34,647 nucleotides of DNA, from assembly GCA_012514315.1 (NCBI GenBank), contig JAAZAN010000161.1, positions 1-34,647 on the forward strand. The letters run 5' to 3'. The position numbers and the translations under genes were made by a program. Position 1 is the first letter of the stretch. The number at the start of each line of letters is the position of its first letter. This stretch comes from Chloroflexota bacterium. Its GTDB lineage: Bacteria > Chloroflexota > Anaerolineae > B4-G1. The notes beneath the pieces were generated by a model, which was not told where the DNA came from, did not search any database, and saw only the letters and a list, made by a program, of their open reading frames with translations. Of this stretch, positions 25,730-34,365 are shown piece after piece.

Positions 25730-26653
25730 TCAGAACCTCTTGAGCGCCAGCGCCCGACTGACCCGCTCCAGCGCCTCCAGCGATCGATCCATGCGCGCAA
25801 GCCCTGCGCAGACGACCAACACGTCGACGATACTGAGCTGCGCAATCCGAGACGCCATTGCCTCACTCCGGAACATCGTTTCAGCAGCGGCACTCTGCAA
25901 TACCACATCGGCATAGCCCGTCACAGGGGACTCGGTGAAACTGGTAATGCAGATCGTCGCAGCGCCAACCTCTCGCGCCAGCCGTAATGCATCGACCATC
26001 TCCTTGCTGCTACCACTGTGCGTGACCGCGATCACAGCCACATGGGGACCGGCCAAGGCGGCCGCCACAGCCTGCATGTGTGAGTCAGTGCGCGCCACAG
26101 CCTGCAGGCCCAGACTCTGCATCCGATAGGACGCATCAAGCGCCACCAACGCCGAGAACCCCACCCCGTAGAACTCGATGCGCTCGGCTTTCCCGATGAT
26201 ATCGACAGCCCGGCGCAAAGTCACCCCGTCCAGCACTCGCAGCGTATCAGTGAGGGCCTGAACGTCACCATGGATGACTTTCTCCGAGACGGTCCGCACA
26301 TCATCATCGGGATCGACCTCTTCGTGGATCAACTTGATGGGTTCGATGAGATCGCGAGCCAGAGACACCTTCAGGTCCTGGAATCCGCTGTAACCAACCC
26401 GCTGACAGAGGCGTACGACAGTCGCCTCGCTGACCTCGCTAGCCGAGGCCACTTCACTGACGGAGGCATGAATGACGTCCTGAGGATGGTCGAGGATGTA
26501 ACCCGCTACCCGCTGACCGGACTGGGACTGGGTCGGCAGGGCGCCACGAAGACGCGTGAGTACCCCCTGAAGCTGGCCGTCCCGCTCGGAGGCGGGCGGC
26601 CGGCCGCGTTGGGCGAACCCAGAGAGTGAACTCGCCGATGGCGAACTACCCAT
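25730..26653 (-). CDS. MurR/RpiR family transcriptional regulator
   Basis: Sugar-phosphate-responsive regulator of 307 aa. An N-terminal helix-turn-helix of the RpiR type (about residues 55-105, with SEATVVRLCQRVGYSGFQDLK) is followed by a SIS domain (about 145-270) carrying FYGVGFSALVALD and VIAVTHSGSSKEMVDAL, which normally binds a sugar phosphate. The ATG at 26653 has GGAGGAAGG seven bases upstream; an earlier GTG at 26668 overlaps that Shine-Dalgarno. It is the first gene of a five-gene operon with a strong promoter and probably regulates it in response to its phosphorylated sugar. Confidence 0.92.
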   Translation of the reverse strand: MGSSPSASSLSGFAQRGRPPASERDGQLQGVLTRLRGALPTQSQSGQRVAGYILDHPQDVIHASVSEVASASEVSEATVVRLCQRVGYSGFQDLKVSLARDLIEPIKLIHEEVDPDDDVRTVSEKVIHGDVQALTDTLRVLDGVTLRRAVDIIGKAERIEFYGVGFSALVALDASYRMQSLGLQAVARTDSHMQAVAAALAGPHVAVIAVTHSGSSKEMVDALRLAREVGAATICITSFTESPVTGYADVVLQSAAAETMFRSEAMASRIAQLSIVDVLVVCAGLARMDRSLEALERVSRALALKRF

Positions 26654-26674
26654 ATGCCTTCCTCCCACAAGAGG

Positions 26675-26703
26675 AGTATAGCATGAGTATTTTCAGAAGT
26701 CAA
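26675..26703 (-). promoter_or_regulatory. sigma70 promoter of the MurR/RpiR operon
   Basis: TTGACT (26703-26698) and TATACT (26680-26675) each differ from consensus at one position and are 17 bases apart. The ATG is at 26653, so the leader is short. Confidence 0.7.
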
Positions 26704-26717
26704 CACCAAGGCTGAAA
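26691..26717. promoter_or_regulatory. inverted repeat flanking the -35, candidate MurR/RpiR operator
   Basis: TTTCAG (26691-26696) and CTGAAA (26712-26717) form an inverted repeat with a 15-base spacer that contains the -35 box; counting two more bases per side, seven of eight positions pair. TGAAA/TTTCA arms are typical of RpiR-family sites, so autoregulation is plausible. Confidence 0.4.
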
Positions 26718-26776
26718 TTATACCGGCTCATTACCGCAACGTCCCGCCGTGGATGCATCCTGACCGGCTCATAGAC

Positions 26777-28291
26777 CTACGCCGTAACCCCCGTGGCAGT
26801 TCCCAGCAGCGCAAGCTCTGCGTCCCGAACCACCCGATCGACATCCCGAAGGCGTGCTTCGTCGAGCACAGGCTCCAGATCCTCGGCCAGATACGTGTTG
26901 ACCTGCTCACTCGCCCGTTCCAGCGCATCGCGACGCCCCGACGCTACCCACGCGTCCCACGCGCCCCGATGCCATAGCCTTGGGAACCACATCTCTCTCC
27001 GGACGTTGCGTGCCGTGTGGTCCGTCGCCAGGAAGCTGCCGCCAGGTCCGATCTCACCGATCACGTCGACCGCCAACGCCTCTTCATCCACGCGCATGCC
27101 TTGGACGAACCGCTGCAGGAAACGGAACATCTCGTGGTCGATGATCGCCTCCTCCAGACACAGCGAGAGATTCCCGCCCAGCGACCCCAGCATCGCCACA
27201 TTGCACGTGACGTCCTCGTCGTAGCTGTACACCCCTTGGCAGAGGTCGCTCATCGCCATCAGCGCCCCCTCCATCGCGGCCTGGATGCCCGGCTCCTGTG
27301 CGTCGGGGAAGAACCGGATGCCGTGCCCACTGCGGCCTAGCAGCTTATAGAACTCCCCCGACATCTGGTGTGTGGCCAGGCGCAGCAACGATACCTCGGG
27401 CCCCGAGAGTGCATAGGCGCCGTGCCGCATGTCCATGATGCAGACGTCATCGCCGAGATAGCGGGGTGACAGAACGTTGTTCGGTGGGTCGACCAGAAGT
27501 CGGTAGATCGTGTTGAAGCCAAACTCCTCGGCCAGGACAATCACGGTCTGGGACACGAGTGTGATCGGCGAGCTGGCCCCTGGTATGACCATGCCGATCA
27601 CGAAGTCGAGATCGCCGCGGGCGGCCTGATACTCCATCATCTCCGCTCCGCGCCCCGCCAGCCGCAGCGGCGACACTGGATAGATCGGAACCACCCGATG
27701 ACGCCCCGGCTCCCACGCCCCCGCGGCCTCCATCACTCGCTCGACCCACGGCAGGTCGTGCGTCCCCTCCACCTCGGGCGCCGATGGACACACGCAGTAC
27801 TTGGCCGCCACTGCCGCAGCGTGCACTGACGCCACCCTCTGCGGTACGTCCTGTGGACAGATTCCCGCCGTAGACACATCAACGTCCGGCAAATGCCGCT
27901 TCACTTTCAGGAAGTTGAGCATATCCCTATGCGTCGCCGGCCGCATCACCCGGCGGCCAATGTCGTAGACGAACCCGTGGTACGCTCCCACGCTCGCGTG
28001 TAGATGCCGCGGCGCGCGCAGGGGCTGCGGCGGCTTGGCCGTGCCCTCCAGCGTGACCTCGGGTGTGGATGCCCCGGAGAGCTGCTGTACCGTCTCCAGG
28101 ATAACGTCCACAGGAAAGCGGACACGGCGTGTCGCCAGGTCCACGGATAGCCCAGCGCGCGCCAGCCGCTCGAGCGACGCATCAGACAGATCCGCCTCGA
28201 CGCCAACGTCCGCCAGCACATCCATCATCGCCCGATGGATTCGGAACATCTCCTCTTGACTGAAGAGCCTGATGCCACCGTGTAGCTGCAT
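26777..28291 (-). CDS. MttB superfamily protein (trimethylamine methyltransferase family), non-pyrrolysine
   Basis: Member of the corrinoid-dependent methyltransferase MttB superfamily (PF06253), 504 aa, close to the family's usual length. Recognisable segments are the N-terminal LFSQEEMFRIHRAMMDVLADVGVE, the central glycine-rich VIPGASSPITLVSQTV and the late EIGPGGSFLATDHTARNVRREMWFPRLW. Pyrrolysine-type MttB has an in-frame amber codon; none is present, so this belongs with MtgB-like enzymes that demethylate betaines or related compounds, or to an uncharacterised branch. No corrinoid protein (MttC) or reactivase is nearby. The ATG at 28291 follows AGGAGGT by ten bases. Being last in a sugar-uptake operon is unusual. 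Confidence 0.85.
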   Translation of the reverse strand: MQLHGGIRLFSQEEMFRIHRAMMDVLADVGVEADLSDASLERLARAGLSVDLATRRVRFPVDVILETVQQLSGASTPEVTLEGTAKPPQPLRAPRHLHASVGAYHGFVYDIGRRVMRPATHRDMLNFLKVKRHLPDVDVSTAGICPQDVPQRVASVHAAAVAAKYCVCPSAPEVEGTHDLPWVERVMEAAGAWEPGRHRVVPIYPVSPLRLAGRGAEMMEYQAARGDLDFVIGMVIPGASSPITLVSQTVIVLAEEFGFNTIYRLLVDPPNNVLSPRYLGDDVCIMDMRHGAYALSGPEVSLLRLATHQMSGEFYKLLGRSGHGIRFFPDAQEPGIQAAMEGALMAMSDLCQGVYSYDEDVTCNVAMLGSLGGNLSLCLEEAIIDHEMFRFLQRFVQGMRVDEEALAVDVIGEIGPGGSFLATDHTARNVRREMWFPRLWHRGAWDAWVASGRRDALERASEQVNTYLAEDLEPVLDEARLRDVDRVVRDAELALLGTATGVTA

Positions 28292-28401
28292 AGGATTCCG
28301 CACCTCCTATCTGGAATCATCATCGAACGTGCTGTTCTGAGGCACTCTGACAGGAGTATGGCCTGAATCACGTAAGTGCATAACCATAGACTATCAGGAC
28401 A

Positions 28402-28437
28402 TGCCTGGCGCGGCGTGCGCGATGGCGGCGCCAGGCA
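28402..28437. other. 10-bp intercistronic hairpin, GH172/mttB-like junction
   Basis: TGCCTGGCGC (28402-28411) pairs perfectly with GCGCCAGGCA (28428-28437) around a 16-base loop in the 167-base gap. No T tract follows on the minus strand; it may attenuate or protect the upstream message. Confidence 0.5.
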
Positions 28438-28458
28438 CATGAATCTAGCCGATGTCGA

Positions 28459-29547
28459 TCACTCGACATCGGGCCGCGGCATGCGGTCCGCAACTTGTGG
28501 CAGACGGGGAAATTCCAGGTGAGGTTCGGTCTGATACCAGTACGCGGTCGAGGAGTAGTCGTGGCTCTCCAGATTGCCGTGACCATGCTCTATGGTGACT
28601 CGAATGGACTCTTCAAAGAAGATGGGGTCCTGCACGTGATAGCGGTAGACCGAGTTCTTACCCTTCCAGGGCCATTCACGGGTGCCGCTGTATACAGTCA
28701 GCCCGTGATTGGGGGCGCAGTACTCCTGAGTGGGCCCGTAGGCCAGGTTGAAGTAATCCTCAGTACCGGTTCCGTGCAGCCTGGGGGGCCACGGTTCATC
28801 GTCGATGAAGATCATGTCATCACCCTCGCCCCACCAATCACATCCCTGGCGCACGAAGTTATCCACATCAAGGTGACACCCTACGTAGTGCCCGCGCCCG
28901 CGAGCTTCCAGTATGACGTAATTCCCGTCACCATCGAGATTCGGAGTGGTCCAGGCCTCCTGGAGCCAATCCCAATCGCCATGGCGCGCCGGATCTCCCC
29001 AGCCGTCGGTCGGATTCTGCCGACGCCATTGCGCATGGAACCGCCCATAGTCCTGCTGCAGTTCCAGCTCTCGATCACCATCGTACTCCTCGTAATCCAC
29101 GTAGAAGTAGAGAATGAACTGCTCGGTCGATTCGTTGGTGACTTCAATCCGAGCCTGGGTGCTATAGGGCATCGGGAACCAGCAGTTGAACGCACGTCCG
29201 TCTTCAGGACTCATCTCGAGCGGTAGGCTGGTAAAATTCCTGACCAGGCCATGACCCAGGCCGAAGAAGTCACCAATGGGCGTTTCTACGCTGGGCTGAG
29301 GCTCGCCATCCCACCACATTCTGATCACAATCTGCCGCGGCCACGCAATGACATGGCTCTCCATGGTCATCCAGATGTGACAGATACAGCCCGGCCCCAG
29401 GAGATCTACCACGGTCTGTGTGTCCCCCGGCTCCATAACCCAGAAATCGTCGTTCCCCCCCTTACGATCCCAACTCGACGCGCGCCCGCGCCGTACTCCA
29501 CGGCGCAACTTGGCGACGTTGTGCAACGCTGAGGCGCCCAGTATCAT
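28459..29547 (-). CDS. GH172 (DUF2961) glycoside hydrolase
   Basis: DUF2961 proteins form CAZy family GH172, which includes difructose-dianhydride synthase/hydrolase and exo-alpha-D-arabinofuranosidase, acting on furanosides. The protein is 362 aa. Typical signs are the opening WDRKGGNDDFWVMEPGDT, PGCICHIWMT and IGDFFGLGHG. The two catalytic glutamates are likely E241 in WWGEGDD and E263 in HGTGTEDYF, spaced as in characterised members. There is no signal peptide, so cleavage would be cytoplasmic. The ATG at 29547 has GGGGAGG upstream; a longer frame from a GTG at 29601 would overlap the GH127-like gene. Subfamily specificity (fructose or D-arabinose) cannot be told here. Confidence 0.9.
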   Translation of the reverse strand: MILGASALHNVAKLRRGVRRGRASSWDRKGGNDDFWVMEPGDTQTVVDLLGPGCICHIWMTMESHVIAWPRQIVIRMWWDGEPQPSVETPIGDFFGLGHGLVRNFTSLPLEMSPEDGRAFNCWFPMPYSTQARIEVTNESTEQFILYFYVDYEEYDGDRELELQQDYGRFHAQWRRQNPTDGWGDPARHGDWDWLQEAWTTPNLDGDGNYVILEARGRGHYVGCHLDVDNFVRQGCDWWGEGDDMIFIDDEPWPPRLHGTGTEDYFNLAYGPTQEYCAPNHGLTVYSGTREWPWKGKNSVYRYHVQDPIFFEESIRVTIEHGHGNLESHDYSSTAYWYQTEPHLEFPRLPQVADRMPRPDVE

Positions 29548-29575
29548 CGTCGTCCTCCCCAGAGACAGGTATGTC

Positions 29576-31336
29576 TCAGATGCAATCAATGCCGGCGTCA
29601 CACGCTGGCGATGGCTCCACTGCCGGAATGTCCACGGCTCGCATATACAGAGGCTGAATGCTGCCTACCGGGTCCAGACTGATCATCGTCTCGCCCCTCC
29701 AGCAACCGGTGAGGTGAGCGGTGAAGCCCGCATCACCGATTGTGTAGATCGCCCTCCGTTCCGGAAGGGCATAGTGCAGATCGGCCTCCATCGGCTCGTC
29801 GAGCGTGAAGGTCACATACCCCTTGTCGGCCGCAAGCGACCGCGCATCAGCTTGCTCGCCATGCCTGATCACGACGACAGCTTGAGACACGCCGTCGGGA
29901 AGCCTCACTGAGACACTGCACGGCCGCCTGGCACGAATCCCCAGCCTCCCTGACGTTGGTTCGTGGCTGACGACTCTCAGTAGCGGGTTCTCTACGCTCA
30001 TGCGCAGATGGACGCTGACTGCATCCAATCCATCGTCCCCGCGCTGTTCCACATCGACGGCGTAGTGCCACAGGTCGTACAGACCGCGGGCTCCCGAGGC
30101 GTTACAGCACTGCATCAAGTCAGTTCCACCCAGGTGAAACTTATCATTGAATGCCGGGCGCGAGGAGAAACCGCCGACCTGCCGCCCGATGACATCATCA
30201 TATGTAGCGTACCGATCATCTCTCGGGTCCATCGTCTCAGCTTTCGGCAACGAACGGACCGCCTGCGTGATCTGCTCAAGACTCAACCACTGACTCTCGA
30301 GCAGGTGATTGCGTCCAAATCGTTCGGCATCAGCGTAGTAGGCTCTGTCGACGTACCGGCCGAGCAAGAGAGCAATCTCAAGCATATCGGTGGTACAGCA
30401 TACCTCCGCGTGCGCCTGACCGAGATGCTCGGGGAACCAGCCGAACTCGGTACCCCACTCCTTCGCCGAGGCATAGCTCTGACGGGCCCAGCTCACATAC
30501 TCCACCCGTTGCGCCGCCAGCCCGACCTTTAGCACACCCATTATGAATGACGAACGGGTGTGAAAATGCTCCTGTAGCCAGCCACCCAGGGGAGCCACCA
30601 ACGCTCCGTCCGGAGTGTAGCCCTGTGTGTGCTTAAGTGTGTACCGCACCAGTGATTCCGCCAAATCCAGAGCGGGCTCATAGCCCGCGACCTCATACAG
30701 GCGCACCAGCGGAGCGACAATCGCTGCGTTGGTCTCCTCCAGGCCCGCATATGTTCTTCCCTGACACGAATGCCATCCTCCAGATGAGTAATAGCCCTCT
30801 GGGAAAAACCTACCGTCCACGTGGCTCACCGCAATCTTAATCAGGCCATCGACCAGACCACGGGCCCTCTCGACATACTGTTCGTCGCCCGATATCTGAT
30901 AGCGAGTGATCAGCCCCATCAGTGTTCCCCGCTGGGCCCAGCTCACCTCGGCGTACTGCTCCTCAGGCCGCGTACCACTCAGCAGGTACTCCTTGCCCCA
31001 GGGCTCCGCCCACGGCTCCGATGGAAGCCATGACAGCCCGTCACTGCCAATGAGACGGAGCATCCAACCCTCGAGCTGCTCTTCAGCCGGAGTGCGCTGA
31101 CCGGCATCCGAATCAGCGCGCACCATGCAGCGAGCAAGCGCCAGCGCATCGGTATGACGCCCACTCCCATCACCGCAGTCCCACAAGCCGTGAGACGCAC
31201 GCGGAGGTACTGCGCGCCAGTCGGCCAGAAAGTACAGCAGCCCGTTGCGCGCCGGGTCAACCAACGCGGTCAGTCCGTGAATCGCTAGCTCCGCCCGGGA
31301 CTGAAGGTCAAAAGGATGCACGCCCATCTCGCTCAT
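29576..31336 (-). CDS. GH127-like glycoside hydrolase (beta-L-arabinofuranosidase type)
   Basis: A 586-aa protein with an (alpha/alpha)6-barrel pattern and C-terminal beta domains. GH127 enzymes use a zinc-bound cysteine nucleophile held by one Glu and three Cys; here E311-V-C313-C314 and the C410-C411 pair (MQCCNASG) fit that arrangement. No signal peptide is visible, so it is cytoplasmic. The ATG at 31336 overlaps the propeller gene's stop (TGATG). Overall similarity looks remote, so it may belong to GH127, GH146 or an unclassified sister family. The upstream ABC importer and downstream GH172 gene point to furanoside oligosaccharides. Confidence 0.72.
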   Translation of the reverse strand: MSEMGVHPFDLQSRAELAIHGLTALVDPARNGLLYFLADWRAVPPRASHGLWDCGDGSGRHTDALALARCMVRADSDAGQRTPAEEQLEGWMLRLIGSDGLSWLPSEPWAEPWGKEYLLSGTRPEEQYAEVSWAQRGTLMGLITRYQISGDEQYVERARGLVDGLIKIAVSHVDGRFFPEGYYSSGGWHSCQGRTYAGLEETNAAIVAPLVRLYEVAGYEPALDLAESLVRYTLKHTQGYTPDGALVAPLGGWLQEHFHTRSSFIMGVLKVGLAAQRVEYVSWARQSYASAKEWGTEFGWFPEHLGQAHAEVCCTTDMLEIALLLGRYVDRAYYADAERFGRNHLLESQWLSLEQITQAVRSLPKAETMDPRDDRYATYDDVIGRQVGGFSSRPAFNDKFHLGGTDLMQCCNASGARGLYDLWHYAVDVEQRGDDGLDAVSVHLRMSVENPLLRVVSHEPTSGRLGIRARRPCSVSVRLPDGVSQAVVVIRHGEQADARSLAADKGYVTFTLDEPMEADLHYALPERRAIYTIGDAGFTAHLTGCWRGETMISLDPVGSIQPLYMRAVDIPAVEPSPACDAGIDCI

Positions 31337-32376
31337 CACCGAACCACCCCCTGAATCAGGCTGGGACGGTTCGTGCCGCCCAGATCCTCGAACACGACGA
31401 GAGCGCCGTAGTTCACGGCATACGCATACAGAGTCCGCCCGTCTGCGCTCACTGACACACCCTCGATGTCCAGGTAGTCACCCGTGATGCCTGCATCACG
31501 GTAGCAGGACGCTGCGCTGGCCGTGAAGCGGACTTCGTCCGTGTGGGTGTCGATCGCGGACACGGAGCCGTCGGCTACATTCGTCACGTAGACCCACTGC
31601 CCGCTCGGGCTCATCGTCAGCCCAGCAGGCTGACGGCCTACCTCGATCGTTCGGACCACACAGCCATCTTCCACGGAGAACACGTGCACAGCCCCCCGGC
31701 AGCCTGCAGAGCCATAGCTAGCGGCATATCCCTTGCGCTCATCAGCGGCCATCACAAGATCATCAGGCTTGTCGAACCCTGCCGGGATCACATCCGAGAT
31801 TGCATAGTCTTGCAGCAGATCGAGTTGGAACACGCTATGGGTATGCCAGTTGGCATTGATGTAGAAGCGACCATCTGCGGTGAAGTGCCCCTTCCCGCCA
31901 ACCGCCGCATCGGGCAGTGCGGGCTGATTCACGATGATCAATCTCTCGACGGCCAGCCGTCCAGGGTCATCGACACGGTCCAGGACCGCGATGGAGCCGT
32001 CGTAGTTGAACACGAACATCCGGCGTCCATCTGGAAACACATTCAGGGCATAGTGAGCCCGAATGCCAGGCTCAGAGAACCTGCGCACGACCTCCAGGTT
32101 CGTCAGGTCGATAACAACCAGGTACTCACCGGAGACGTAGAGGAAACGCCCGTCCAACGTTGTAGCTGTGACATCCGGTCGGGGCGCCACCTGGATCCTC
32201 TTCGCCGGCGTCAGAGCGGAAACATCAAACACGTTCAGGAAATCGGCGCACCGGTTGGGCACGAACTCAAATCGATCTGGTACCCCCTGGCAGCGGTGCG
32301 CCCTGATCGGGTCGAAATGAACGCCCGCATGCGGACTGGTCGTAGTCACACCGCTTTGATGACCGTTCGTTGGCAT
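31336..32376 (-). CDS. YVTN-type beta-propeller protein (YncE-like)
   Basis: A 346-aa repeat protein with about seven blades, each of the pattern seen in WVYVTNVADGSVSAIDT (about 265-281) and FLYVSGEYLVVIDL. Such propellers bind ligands or partners and rarely catalyse. Unlike many YncE proteins it has no signal peptide, so it should be cytoplasmic, although some extracytoplasmic relatives occur in sugar clusters. It starts three bases after the permease stop and overlaps the GH127-like gene by one base, so it belongs to the importer-glycosidase operon. A lactonase-like activity, as in the related 6-phosphogluconolactonase propellers, is possible but unsupported by visible residues. Confidence 0.75.
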   Translation of the reverse strand: MPTNGHQSGVTTTSPHAGVHFDPIRAHRCQGVPDRFEFVPNRCADFLNVFDVSALTPAKRIQVAPRPDVTATTLDGRFLYVSGEYLVVIDLTNLEVVRRFSEPGIRAHYALNVFPDGRRMFVFNYDGSIAVLDRVDDPGRLAVERLIIVNQPALPDAAVGGKGHFTADGRFYINANWHTHSVFQLDLLQDYAISDVIPAGFDKPDDLVMAADERKGYAASYGSAGCRGAVHVFSVEDGCVVRTIEVGRQPAGLTMSPSGQWVYVTNVADGSVSAIDTHTDEVRFTASAASCYRDAGITGDYLDIEGVSVSADGRTLYAYAVNYGALVVFEDLGGTNRPSLIQGVVR

Positions 32377-32379
32377 GTC

Positions 32380-33264
32380 CTACCCCTTGACTCCAGTGAA
32401 CACGATCCCCTGAATGAACAGCCTCTGTGCAAAGAAGTAGAGGAGCAGCGGAGGGATCAGCGCCACGAAGGCGACCGCCATCATCAGATGCATCTGAGGA
32501 CCCACCCGAGCCGATCCCTGAAAGTAGGCTAGAGCCAGCGCGACTGTGCGGTGGCCCTCGTCGCTCAGATAGATCAATGGCCCCAGAAAGTCATTCCACG
32601 AGCCCATGAACTGGAATATCGCGACCGTCGCCAATGCCGGCGTTGATAGCGGAAGCACAATCCGCCAATAGATCATCAGGGAGCTACACCCATCGATGCG
32701 AGCCGCGTCCTCCAATTCACGTGGGATTGTCAGGAAGAACTGACGTAGCAGGAAGACACTGAACGCATTACCGAAGAACGCAGGAACGATCAGTGGCCGA
32801 AACGTGTCCACCCACCGGAGCTTGTTGAACAACATGAACAGAGGGATCATCGTGACTGTATAGGGAAGCATCATCGTACTCAACAGGAGGACGAAGATGA
32901 CGTCCCGACCAGGCGCCCTCAAACGTGAGAATCCGTAGCCGGCGAGAGAGCAGGACAGCACGGTACCCAGGCACGTCAGAACTACAATCGTCGACGTGTT
33001 CAGCAAGTACAGATGGAACGGGTATACAGTGAGGGCGTCAACGTAGTTCTGCCACTGGGGGGGATTGGGAATCCACACAGGCGGGAAATGGTAGACATCC
33101 CATTGCTTCTTAAGCGAGCTGGAGATCATCCAGAAGAACGGCAGCAGGATAACGGCCCCTCCAATACTGAGGATCAGATACGTGATCGCGCGTTTGATGT
33201 GCCGAGATGCATGCCGGATGAAGGCACGGTAGTAATGCGTGAAAGAGGCCGCTATGGATTGCAT
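32380..33264 (-). CDS. carbohydrate ABC transporter permease (MalG type)
   Basis: Inner-membrane subunit of a CUT1-type sugar importer, 294 aa with six predicted membrane helices. The cytoplasmic EAA loop that contacts the ATPase is EDAARIDGCSSLMIYWRIVL, with the conserved glycine. The ATG at 33264 lies four bases after the first permease. The ATPase subunit (MsmK/UgpC type) is not in this window and is often encoded elsewhere and shared. Confidence 0.93.
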   Translation of the reverse strand: MQSIAASFTHYYRAFIRHASRHIKRAITYLILSIGGAVILLPFFWMISSSLKKQWDVYHFPPVWIPNPPQWQNYVDALTVYPFHLYLLNTSTIVVLTCLGTVLSCSLAGYGFSRLRAPGRDVIFVLLLSTMMLPYTVTMIPLFMLFNKLRWVDTFRPLIVPAFFGNAFSVFLLRQFFLTIPRELEDAARIDGCSSLMIYWRIVLPLSTPALATVAIFQFMGSWNDFLGPLIYLSDEGHRTVALALAYFQGSARVGPQMHLMMAVAFVALIPPLLLYFFAQRLFIQGIVFTGVKG

Positions 33265-33268
33265 ACAC

Positions 33269-34156
33269 CTACCTCTCGTAGTGAACCCAGAAGCGGGCTG
33301 TACGGAAGAGAATCAGCGTGAGAATGAGTACGATGAAGAGAAGGACCCAGGCCAGCGCCGAAGCATACCCCATATCGAAGTATCGGAAAGCGTTGCGGTA
33401 CAGATAGAGACCATAGAAGAGCGTCGCGTTACTGGGCCCCCCCTGCGTCATCACGTAGACCGTGGTGAACTCCTGCAGAGCCCAGATTATGCCGGTCACG
33501 AGGTTGAAGAAAGCCACGGGTGAGATCAGCGGCACCGTCACATGGGCGAACTTGGCCCGGCTCCCTCCTCCATCGATCTCAACCGCCTCGTACAACTCGG
33601 TGGGAATTCCCTGCAGACCAGCCAGGTATGTAATAATCCCGCCTCCGATGCCCCACAGGCTCATCAGCATCAGCGAGGGGAGTGCCCAGTTTGGGTCAAG
33701 CAACCAGTTAGGCCCCGTCACGCCCACGAACCTGAGCGCGATGTTCAGGATGCCGAATTCGGGGTTAAAGATATATCGCCATAGAAGCGCCACCGCAACA
33801 CCCGAGATGACCGAAGGTAGGTAGTATACGGTCCGAAAGAAGGCGATGCCACGGACATTCTGATTCATAAGCATCGCGAGGAACAGCGACAGAACCATTC
33901 CGGCTGGCACAGTCACTCCCGCATAGAGCAGGGTAACTCGCAGCGATTGCCAGAATAGAGGGTCCTGCAGCATAGCACCGTAGTTCCGTAGCCCAATCCA
34001 GCTCGGCGTGCCGACCAGCTCTGAATCGGTCATACTGAGATACGCCGAGACACCGATGGGGCCCCCCTGGAACACGATGAACCCAAACACCGCGAGCGCG
34101 ATGAAGAGATAACACTCGAGAGCTTCCCGCCTTGCCAGTCTGCCCATACTCTTCAT
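33269..34156 (-). CDS. sugar ABC transporter permease (MalF type)
   Basis: Partner permease, 295 aa with six helices and the EAA loop YEAVEIDGGGSRAKFAHVTV. I start at the ATG at 34156 (with AGGTT upstream); a longer frame to 34333 runs through the upstream hairpin and lacks hydrophobic or conserved residues. An ATG three codons later is also possible. It pairs with the MalG-type subunit to import an oligosaccharide. Confidence 0.92.
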   Translation of the reverse strand: MKSMGRLARREALECYLFIALAVFGFIVFQGGPIGVSAYLSMTDSELVGTPSWIGLRNYGAMLQDPLFWQSLRVTLLYAGVTVPAGMVLSLFLAMLMNQNVRGIAFFRTVYYLPSVISGVAVALLWRYIFNPEFGILNIALRFVGVTGPNWLLDPNWALPSLMLMSLWGIGGGIITYLAGLQGIPTELYEAVEIDGGGSRAKFAHVTVPLISPVAFFNLVTGIIWALQEFTTVYVMTQGGPSNATLFYGLYLYRNAFRYFDMGYASALAWVLLFIVLILTLILFRTARFWVHYER

Positions 34157-34287
34157 AGATAACCTGATGTACGATACCCGTCTTGACCTTACGATGTGAC
34201 AATCATATTGATGGTGCTCAAAGAGCAAAGTATGCAGCCCAGGAAACAGCCGATGCCCTGAAGATGCCCTGTACCTGGTCTTCTCAG

Positions 34288-34325
34288 GGCACGCCGGCAC
34301 TGTGTCCCCAGAGTGCCGGCGTGCC
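34288..34325. other. perfect 14-bp hairpin between binding-protein and permease genes
   Basis: GGCACGCCGGCACT (34288-34301) pairs perfectly with AGTGCCGGCGTGCC (34312-34325) around a 10-base loop. It lies just after the binding-protein stop. Hairpins at this place in sugar-import operons stop exonucleases or part of transcription so that more binding protein than permease is made. Confidence 0.6.
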
Positions 34326-34365
34326 AGCGCCACTAGCTGTCAAGAAGATGACGACTGCGGCTGTT

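Noticed and set aside
26720..26760. A second TATAAT-like box upstream of the MurR promoter
   Set aside because: The nearest -35-like TTGCGG is only 11 bases away, so spacing is wrong.
26777..28291. Pyrrolysine-containing MttB
   Set aside because: The frame is uninterrupted with no internal amber codon.
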